From the NCBI RefSeq assembly GCF_018324205.1, contig NZ_AP023356.1, positions 3,737,501 to 3,801,500 on the forward strand: DNA of 64,000 nt. The letters run 5' to 3'. Position numbers and translations under genes: made by a program. The notes beneath the pieces were generated by a model that was not told the origin of the DNA, ran no database searches, and saw nothing but the letters and a program-made list of their open reading frames with translations. Positions within the stretch are counted from its first letter, which is position 1, and every line of letters begins with the position of its first letter. Source of the DNA: Actinoplanes ianthinogenes. GTDB lineage: Bacteria > Actinomycetota > Actinomycetes > Mycobacteriales > Micromonosporaceae. Positions 58,108-64,000 of this stretch are shown here, piece by piece.

Positions 58108-59934
58108 ATGATCGCGCTGCGCTTCTACCGCCTGCTCCCCAAGGACTATCGCCTCCGGCTGGTGGAGCTGCTGCCGCCGCACCGCCAGTTGTGGCTGGTC
58201 CGGCGGCTCACCCGGCAGCCCCGCCTGCCCGCGCCGGCGGCGCCCGGGACCCTGGTCAAGACCCGTGACGCGGGCCGGAGCATCCAGGCCCGCGTGGTGC
58301 CGGACATGACCCCGGCGACGGCATGGCAGCTCAACCTGGACGGCGTGACCGCCGCGCTCGACCGGGCCGGCATCGAGTACTTCTGCCTGCGCCCGGCGAG
58401 CGAACGGCACAGCGCGGTGGCGGTGCACAAGCGGGACCGCGAGCGGACCCTGACCGCCCTGAACGCCGACGAGCGGCTCAAGGACGCCCAGATCCGGACC
58501 GGGTCGGTGGGTGACGACGGTTTCCGGGCCGGGAAGGGCAAGAACGCGGTTCAGGTCTACTTCCCGTTCACCAGCCCGTACGGGACCACCGTGCTGGGCA
58601 GCGGCTCGGCGTGCGAGATCGAGTTCTGGCACACCACGAAGGGCGTGGACGGCGCACCCGACACGATCACCGGGCCGCGCCGCAACGCGGTCGCGAGCAC
58701 CCTGCCGGCTCAGAGCGAGCACGAGACGGTGGCGCCGATCGCCCTGAACCCGTCGATGCCGCCGGCCGACAGCCGGCCCCGTTACCGGACCCGCTCGGAG
58801 TTCGCGGCCGTGCCGGCCGAGGACGTCCGCTTCCCGATCGACGTCGTCTACACCTGGGTCGACGGCAACGACCCGGACTGGCTGGAGCGCAAGAACGCCT
58901 CGCTGAGCGCGCTCGGCAAGGAACAGATCAACACGATCGCCACGAACGCCTCCCGGTTCATCAGCCGGGACGAGTTGAAGTACTCGCTGCGGTCGATCGC
59001 CACGTACGCCCCGTGGGTCCGCCGGATCTTCCTGGTCACCGACGACCAGCTGCCCCCGTGGCTGGACGACTCGCACCCCGGTCTCACGGTCGTCAGCCAC
59101 CGGAAGCTGTTCGGCGACACCGGTGTGCTGCCCACCTTCAACTCGCACGCCATCGAGTCGCGCCTGCACCGGATCCCAGGGCTGGCCGAGCACTTCATCT
59201 ACTTCAACGACGACATGTTCCTGGGCCGTCCGGTGCCGCCGACCGCGTTCTTCCACGGCAACGGCATCGCCAAGTTCTTCCAGTCGAAGGCTCAGCTCGA
59301 GGCCGGCCCGGCGACCGTCTTCGACGCGCCGGTCACCGCGGCGGGCAAGAACAACCGGTCGCACATCGCCGAGAGGTTCGACCGCAGCATCACGCAGAAG
59401 ATGCAGCACGTGCCGTACCCGCTGCAGAAAAGCGTGCTGGAGGAGATCGAGCGGACCCTGCCGGACCAGGTCCGCGCGACCGCCGAGCACCCGTTCCGGC
59501 ACCCCGGTGACCTGTCGATCCCCTCGTCGTTGCAGCACTACTGGGCGTTCCTGACCAAGCGCGCGGTTCCGGGGTCGATCAAGTACACCTACGCCGACCT
59601 GGCCCATCCGTCGACGCCGGTGCAGCTCGCCTTCCTGCTCGCCCGCCGGCACTGCGACGTGTTCTGCCTCAACGACACCGACTCCGCGGTCGTGGCGCTC
59701 AGCGAACAGGCCTCGATGATGGCCGACTTCCTCCCGCAGTACTTCCCGTTCCGCTCGCCGTACGAGCTGCCCGACGAGGTCACCGCGGAGCGAGCCCGGT
59801 ACAGCGCCACCACGCTGGGCCGCTCCGACCCGGGCGCGACCGTGAAGATCCCCCGGCAGGGCGGTACCTCCATCGGAGCCGGGGCCGGTGACTCCGGTGC
59901 CGTGGTCGGCTACCGCAGCCGCACGACTCCGTAA
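58108..59934 (+). CDS. Stealth-family sugar-phosphotransferase 1
   Basis: A 608-residue cytoplasmic enzyme of the Stealth family, which transfers sugar-1-phosphate (hexosamine phosphate) to growing capsule or wall polysaccharides. The four conserved regions are present: CR1 FPIDVVYTWVDGNDPDW (~242-258), CR2 RDELKYSLRSIATYAPWVRR (~286-305) with VTDDQLPPWLD, CR3 around SHAIESRLHRIPGLAEHFIY and FNDDMFLG, and CR4 FCLNDTDS (~518-525). The N-terminal ~230 residues are a lineage-specific extension. It is the first of two paralogues in tandem. Confidence 0.9.
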   Translation: MIALRFYRLLPKDYRLRLVELLPPHRQLWLVRRLTRQPRLPAPAAPGTLVKTRDAGRSIQARVVPDMTPATAWQLNLDGVTAALDRAGIEYFCLRPASERHSAVAVHKRDRERTLTALNADERLKDAQIRTGSVGDDGFRAGKGKNAVQVYFPFTSPYGTTVLGSGSACEIEFWHTTKGVDGAPDTITGPRRNAVASTLPAQSEHETVAPIALNPSMPPADSRPRYRTRSEFAAVPAEDVRFPIDVVYTWVDGNDPDWLERKNASLSALGKEQINTIATNASRFISRDELKYSLRSIATYAPWVRRIFLVTDDQLPPWLDDSHPGLTVVSHRKLFGDTGVLPTFNSHAIESRLHRIPGLAEHFIYFNDDMFLGRPVPPTAFFHGNGIAKFFQSKAQLEAGPATVFDAPVTAAGKNNRSHIAERFDRSITQKMQHVPYPLQKSVLEEIERTLPDQVRATAEHPFRHPGDLSIPSSLQHYWAFLTKRAVPGSIKYTYADLAHPSTPVQLAFLLARRHCDVFCLNDTDSAVVALSEQASMMADFLPQYFPFRSPYELPDEVTAERARYSATTLGRSDPGATVKIPRQGGTSIGAGAGDSGAVVGYRSRTTP

Positions 59935-60083
59935 GCGTGCAGCAATGACCACCCACCGCGGGCGCCGGGTCCCGGCCCGGCTCTCGCGCCTGTGGCCGCC
60001 GCTCGCCCTCGCCGCCCGCGACGGCCGTCCTCCGGTTCCCCGGCAGGCCCCCTCCGGCGCACCGACCCCGACGGGATATCAGC

Positions 60084-61643
60084 ATGTTTGATCTGACCAG
60101 CGCGGACCGAGTGGAGATGTCCATTCAGATGATGCCGCGGACCGTGCACATCCACTCCGGTCTGACTCCGTTGCAGGTGCGCACCCGCAACCACGTCGCC
60201 GTCGAGCAGGTGCTGGCGAGGTCGGGGGTGGAGTACTTCGCCGTGCGCGGCCTGGACGATCGCGTCCCGGTGATCGGTGTCCGTGCCGACCAGCGGTCCG
60301 CGGTCGTCGCCGCACTCGTCGATCTGGCCCGGGAGACCCAGGCCTACCTGGCGCCGATCCTGCCGAAGCCCGCCGTGCGCGACGTGCTGATGGACGGCTC
60401 CGAGGACACCGCCTGGGCCAAGGTCGCCGACGCCAAGGTGCTGCGCATGGTGTGGTTCCGCACAGATCCCACGCGGAGCCTGGTGTACGGCCGCGAATAC
60501 GGCTGTGAGATCGAGTTCTGGGGTACCGCGCGGGACGGCCGGCTGTGGGGTCCCCGGCACAACCGGGTGGGGCGGGTGCTGCCCGGGGAGAGCAACCCCG
60601 TCGAGGCGCCGATGGAGAAGTTCACCCGGCTGGCCGGCGTCGGACAGGACCTGCCTCCGGTGCGCACCCGCCCGGAGATGACCGTCACGCTGCCGGACGA
60701 CATCACCTTCCCGATCGACGTCGTCTACACCTGGGTCGACGGCACCGACCCCGCCTGGCAGCAGCGGCGCGCCCAGGTCACCGGCGAGACGTACCACGCC
60801 GAGTCGGCCAGCGCCGCCCGCTTCCTCAGCCGGGACGAGCTGCGGTACTCCCTGCGGTCGATCCACGCGAACGCGCCGTGGGTGCGCAACATCTACATCG
60901 TCACCGACGACCAGACGCCCCGGTGGCTGGACGACAGCCGGAGCAACATCCGGGTGGTCAGCCACAAGGAGATCTTCAGCGACGCCTCCGTGCTGCCGGT
61001 GTTCAACTCGCACGCGATCGAGAGCCAGCTGCACCACATCGACGGCCTGGCCGAGCACTTCCTCTACCTCAACGACGACATGTTCTTCGGCCGGCCGATG
61101 GCTCCGCAGACGTTCTTCCTGGCCAACGGATTGTCGAAGTTCTTCCTGTCGCAGGGACGAGTGCCGGTCGGGCCGATCCGGGAGGACGACACCCCGGTCG
61201 ACGCCGCGCACAAGAACAACCGCCGGCTGCTGGAGGCGAAGTTCGGCCCGGTGACGACCCAGGTCTTCCAGCACGTCCCGTACGCCCTGCGGCGCAGCGT
61301 GATGACCGAGATCGAGTCCGAGTTCGCGGCGGACTACGCCCTGACCATGGCGTCGCGATTCCGGCACACCGAGGACCTCTCCCCGGTCTCGAACCTCTAC
61401 CACCACTACGCGTTCCTCAGCGGCCGGGCTTTGCCCGGCTCGGTGAAGTACGGCTACGTCCAGCTGGCCGTGCCGGACCTCGCCGCCCGGCTCGCTCGTG
61501 CGCTGGAGCGGCGCGACTGGGAGGCGTACTGCATCAACGACGCCTACTCCACCGAGGATCAGCTGGCGGCTCAGGACGCGGTGCTCCGCCCGTTCCTGGA
61601 CGGTTATTTCCCGGTGCCCAGCCCGTACGAGAAGCAGGGCTGA
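60084..61643 (+). CDS. Stealth-family sugar-phosphotransferase 2
   Basis: A 519-residue paralogue of the preceding gene. CR1 FPIDVVYTWVDGTDPAW (~209-225), CR2 RDELRYSLRSIHANAPWVRN (~250-269), SHAIESQLHHIDGLAEHFLY, LNDDMFFG, and CR4 YCINDAYS (~481-488) are all intact. The N-terminal ~200 residues differ from paralogue 1 except for a shared CEIEFW stretch. Two different acceptors or two linkages may be served. ATG 60084 lacks a strong ribosome binding site. The glycosyltransferase gene starts 1 base after its stop, so the three are one operon. Confidence 0.9.
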   Translation: MFDLTSADRVEMSIQMMPRTVHIHSGLTPLQVRTRNHVAVEQVLARSGVEYFAVRGLDDRVPVIGVRADQRSAVVAALVDLARETQAYLAPILPKPAVRDVLMDGSEDTAWAKVADAKVLRMVWFRTDPTRSLVYGREYGCEIEFWGTARDGRLWGPRHNRVGRVLPGESNPVEAPMEKFTRLAGVGQDLPPVRTRPEMTVTLPDDITFPIDVVYTWVDGTDPAWQQRRAQVTGETYHAESASAARFLSRDELRYSLRSIHANAPWVRNIYIVTDDQTPRWLDDSRSNIRVVSHKEIFSDASVLPVFNSHAIESQLHHIDGLAEHFLYLNDDMFFGRPMAPQTFFLANGLSKFFLSQGRVPVGPIREDDTPVDAAHKNNRRLLEAKFGPVTTQVFQHVPYALRRSVMTEIESEFAADYALTMASRFRHTEDLSPVSNLYHHYAFLSGRALPGSVKYGYVQLAVPDLAARLARALERRDWEAYCINDAYSTEDQLAAQDAVLRPFLDGYFPVPSPYEKQG

Positions 61644-61644
61644 C

Positions 61645-63720
61645 ATGCGGATCGCCATCCTCATCCACAACATCTACGGCGTCGGTGGCACCAACCGCAC
61701 CGTCATCAACCTGGCCGCCGAGCTCTCCGAGCGGCACGACGTCGAGATCGTGTCGATCCTGCGCCGCCTCGACCGGCCGATGATGGAGATCCCCGCGAAG
61801 GTCTCCGTCGTCGGCCTCGTCGACCTGCGACGCAACTCGGCGGACAGCAAGGACCCGCGCAACCGCGAGATGTCGCAGATGGTGCCGGTCGAGGAGGAGT
61901 TCTACCGGTTCTACAGCCGGCTGACCGACGACCGCGTCGCCGACTACCTGCGACGCACGCCGTACGACGTGGTGGTGGGCACCCGGTCGGCGCTCAACCT
62001 GTACGTGGCCCGGCTGGGTCGTCCGGGCAGTGTCCGGATCGCCCAGGAGCACATGACCCAGGACATGATTCCCGGATCCGTCCATGAGGCGATGCGCCTG
62101 CACTACCCCCGGCTCTCCGCGGTCACCACGGTCACCGAGGCCGACGCCACCGCGGTGCGCGAGCTGCTGGGCCCGGACGCGCCGCCGGTGTCGGCCATCC
62201 CGAACAGCGTGCCGGAGCCGTCCGTCACGCCCACCCGCGGCGACCGCAAGATCGTGGTGGCCGCCGGCCGCCTGCACCCGATCAAGCGGTACGACCTGCT
62301 GGTCCGAGCATTTGCCAAGGTCATCACCGAGCGGCCGGACTGGACGCTGCGCATCTACGGCGACGGCGGCGAGTCGCGCCGGCTCGGCACTCTGATCGCC
62401 GATCTGGGCCTGCAGAACCACGTTTTCCGGATGGGCGGTTACTCCCCTCTCGACGCGGAGTGGGTGAAGGGCTCGATCGCCGCCGTCACCTCGGACAAGG
62501 AGTCCTTCGGGATGACCATCGTCGAGGCGATGCGATGCGGCCTGCCGGTGGTGAGCACGGCGTGCCCGGTCGGCCCGGCCGAGATCATCCGCGACGGGGA
62601 GGACGGCCTGCTCGTCCCGACCGGTGACGTCGATGCCATCGCGACGGCTCTGCTGCGCCTCATGAACGACGACGAGTTGCGGGTCCGGTTCGGCGTCGCA
62701 GCCCGGGAGAACTCGCGCCGCTACGACCCGGCGCTGATCGCCGGCCGGTACGAGAGGCTCTTCCAGGAGCACCTCGCGGCCGGCCGGCCGCTGCGCTCGG
62801 TCGCCGCACGTCTCCGGACGCCCGCCCGCACGCTGCGCTCCAGCGGCCGGGCGCTGATCCGTGTCCTGCCCGATTTCAAGGTCCGCAAGGACGTCTCACC
62901 GGTCGCCTCCTGCCACCTGGAGAACGGGCAGGTGATCGTCACCGTCCCGGGTGACGGCCTCCCGCGCCACCTGACCCACCTGGTCTGCCGGCCCCGCCGG
63001 ATCGAGGGCGTCCGGAAAGCCGTCAAGATTCCGCTTGCCGGTGACCCGGCACAGTGGTCGGCCGCTTTCCCCGCCCGGTCCGAGGTGTTCGCCGAGGGCC
63101 GCTGGGACTTGTACCTGTCCGACCGCCGGAGCCGCCTGTACCGGCTGAGGGCCGGCGTGCTGGACGTGCGGGACTTCATCGGTGGCGATGAGACCGCCCC
63201 GTTCACCCGCAACGTGCCCTACCCGACCAAGGACAAATTCGTCGCGGTGGCCGCGTGGAGTCGCGCCGAGCACGCCGAGCTCGGGGAGATCCGGTACGGG
63301 CTGGAGACGATCACGGTCACCGGACGGCTGATCGCCGGCGATTTCGGGGGCACGACCCCGACGCTGGTTCTCACCGCCCGGGAACGCGAAGAGACCTTGA
63401 CCGTCGACGGCGCCGACGAGGGCGCCGGACATTTCAGCTTCGACGTCCCGGTCGCCCGGCTGGCTGCCAGCCGGCTGCGGCGGTACGAGGACTGGGATGC
63501 CGCCGTCTCCCGGGGGCCGGACGGGACGGGGATCACGATCGCCCGGCTGATGGACGACGTCGTCGAGCGCAAACGCACCTACGTCTACCCGTCGGTCCGC
63601 GTGGATGACGAGCAGCCGCCCGAGCTCTTCGAGGAGACTCCGGTAGCCGAGGTCCGGATCACCCCGTACCTGACGATCCAGAGCGGCCTGGCGTTCGTCG
63701 TCACCGATCGCCCCGTCTGA
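61645..63720 (+). CDS. GT4-type glycosyltransferase with C-terminal beta-rich extension
   Basis: A 691-residue enzyme that probably builds the backbone modified by the neighbouring Stealth proteins. Residues ~1-380 form a GT-B retaining transferase: MRIAILIHNIYGVGGTNRTV at the N-terminus, VVAAGRLHPIKRYDLLVRAF (~202-221), and the nucleotide-sugar site DKESFGMTIVEAMRCGLPVV (~283-302). The remaining ~300 residues are beta-rich with repeated charged strands and no motif I know. They may bind the polymer or a partner. The start follows the Stealth-2 stop by 1 base. Confidence 0.88.
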   Translation: MRIAILIHNIYGVGGTNRTVINLAAELSERHDVEIVSILRRLDRPMMEIPAKVSVVGLVDLRRNSADSKDPRNREMSQMVPVEEEFYRFYSRLTDDRVADYLRRTPYDVVVGTRSALNLYVARLGRPGSVRIAQEHMTQDMIPGSVHEAMRLHYPRLSAVTTVTEADATAVRELLGPDAPPVSAIPNSVPEPSVTPTRGDRKIVVAAGRLHPIKRYDLLVRAFAKVITERPDWTLRIYGDGGESRRLGTLIADLGLQNHVFRMGGYSPLDAEWVKGSIAAVTSDKESFGMTIVEAMRCGLPVVSTACPVGPAEIIRDGEDGLLVPTGDVDAIATALLRLMNDDELRVRFGVAARENSRRYDPALIAGRYERLFQEHLAAGRPLRSVAARLRTPARTLRSSGRALIRVLPDFKVRKDVSPVASCHLENGQVIVTVPGDGLPRHLTHLVCRPRRIEGVRKAVKIPLAGDPAQWSAAFPARSEVFAEGRWDLYLSDRRSRLYRLRAGVLDVRDFIGGDETAPFTRNVPYPTKDKFVAVAAWSRAEHAELGEIRYGLETITVTGRLIAGDFGGTTPTLVLTAREREETLTVDGADEGAGHFSFDVPVARLAASRLRRYEDWDAAVSRGPDGTGITIARLMDDVVERKRTYVYPSVRVDDEQPPELFEETPVAEVRITPYLTIQSGLAFVVTDRPV

Positions 63721-63808
63721 CCACGGCCTGTGCCGCACGAGGGAAAATGCAACTGATGGAGGTTATCGAGGTGCGAGGCACGGCGGAACACGACAACGCG
63801 CGGCAGCC

Positions 63809-64000
63809 ATGGTGACCGCCTGGCTGCGCTCGCTGCTCGGCGGCTCGAACCGCCGGGGCGAGACGCCGGGCGCCTGGCAGCCGGGGCCGGCCATGACCGT
63901 GGTGGCGCACCCGGACGACGACCTGTACTTCATCAATCCCGGCGTCCGGATGGCGATCGCGGCCGACGTGCCGACGGTCGGCGTGGTGCTCACCGCCGCC
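63809..64000 (+). CDS. PIG-L family deacetylase, 5' part only
   Basis: The first 64 codons of a zinc-dependent N-acetylglucosamine deacetylase-like protein, running off the window. The metal-binding start AHPDDDLYFINPG (~34-46) is diagnostic of the LmbE/PIG-L family. Given the Stealth/GT4 genes upstream it may deacetylate a sugar in the surface polymer; mycothiol synthesis (MshB) is another role in the family. A 22-codon frame from ATG 63747 ends over this ATG and might couple translation. Confidence 0.82.
   Translation, partial: MVTAWLRSLLGGSNRRGETPGAWQPGPAMTVVAHPDDDLYFINPGVRMAIAADVPTVGVVLTAA

Noticed and set aside
59945..60091. 48-codon frame between the two Stealth genes, ending over the second start
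   Set aside because: Arg/Pro-rich composition, no ribosome binding site and no recognisable family. It could at most be a coupling frame.
63747..63815. 22-codon frame upstream of the PIG-L start
   Set aside because: It overlaps the PIG-L ATG and might couple translation, but the peptide has no conserved pattern and evidence is too weak for a gene call.
1..64000. Prophage, insertion sequences, integrase or tRNA-linked islands
   Set aside because: No transposase, integrase, phage structural gene or recognisable tRNA was found in any frame. The accessory character comes from repeats and secreted enzymes only.

Overview
The window is high-GC actinobacterial chromosome, most likely Actinoplanes or a close relative in Micromonosporaceae. 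This is inferred from the fused 2-oxoglutarate enzyme Kgd, two WhiB-family proteins, a SigR/RsrA redox pair, nickel superoxide dismutase, ribosomal protein bL37, GTG/TTG starts and many leaderless genes. No species-level marker (rRNA) and no tRNA gene was seen. The stretch whiB1 - pdtaS - biotin carrier protein - rsrA/sigR - SRAP - aroA - rsgA keeps the gene content and order of the Mycobacterium tuberculosis Rv3219-Rv3228 neighbourhood. Here a sulfite/APS reductase cluster and repeat arrays sit between whiB1 and pdtaS.

Region by region. 0-2.2 kb: a PlsC-like acyltransferase coupled to an OlsB-like GNAT acyltransferase, and a hotdog-like protein. 2.3-13 kb: central metabolism (kgd, ackA-pta, NAD malic enzyme), a quinone oxidoreductase gene broken by two frameshifts, and two repeat arrays. 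13-17.2 kb: sodX/sodN, an anti-sigma-like pseudokinase, a GntR regulator, a diacylglycerol kinase-like protein, and whiB1 behind a Crp-type site. 17.2-22.6 kb: minisatellites around a sulfur assimilation operon (leader peptide, sir, zinc-ribbon protein, cysH, siroheme chelatase). 22.6-35 kb: the syntenic regulatory block (pdtaS, SIS protein, TPR protein, BCCP, bL37, rsrA/sigR, a wbl gene, SRAP, aroA, rsgA, hisN, STAS-ATPase fusion). 35-46 kb: secreted carbohydrate enzymes (an inactive-looking GH16 relative with a chitin-binding tail, an active-looking GH16-CBM13 glucanase, a GH46 chitosanase), malQ, a third repeat array, and a Tat-secreted DUF1800/DUF1501 pair. 46-58 kb: membrane and secreted proteins (TerC, pentapeptide protein, lamin-tail protein, acyltransferase 3, lipase, an AA5 copper-radical oxidase with CBM13, a GGDEF protein, an orphan sugar-binding lipoprotein). 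58-64 kb: a cell-surface polysaccharide locus with two Stealth phosphotransferases, a GT4 glycosyltransferase and the start of a PIG-L deacetylase.

The most unusual sequence-level signal is a family of intergenic tandem repeats with an exact 64-bp (one array 63-bp) period in three places 11-30 kb apart. Every unit carries the same nested dyad (GCTGG, then CCCTATCC facing GGATAGGG, then CCAGC). Shorter unrelated arrays (50, 51 and 25 bp) lie nearby. Other strong signals are a perfect GGAAT-N18-GTT SigR promoter feeding an N-terminally extended SigR reading frame, a cysteine-type leader peptide before sir, a Crp-type palindrome before whiB1, an 18-bp perfect palindrome before the second wbl gene, and a probable CTG start for rsgA.
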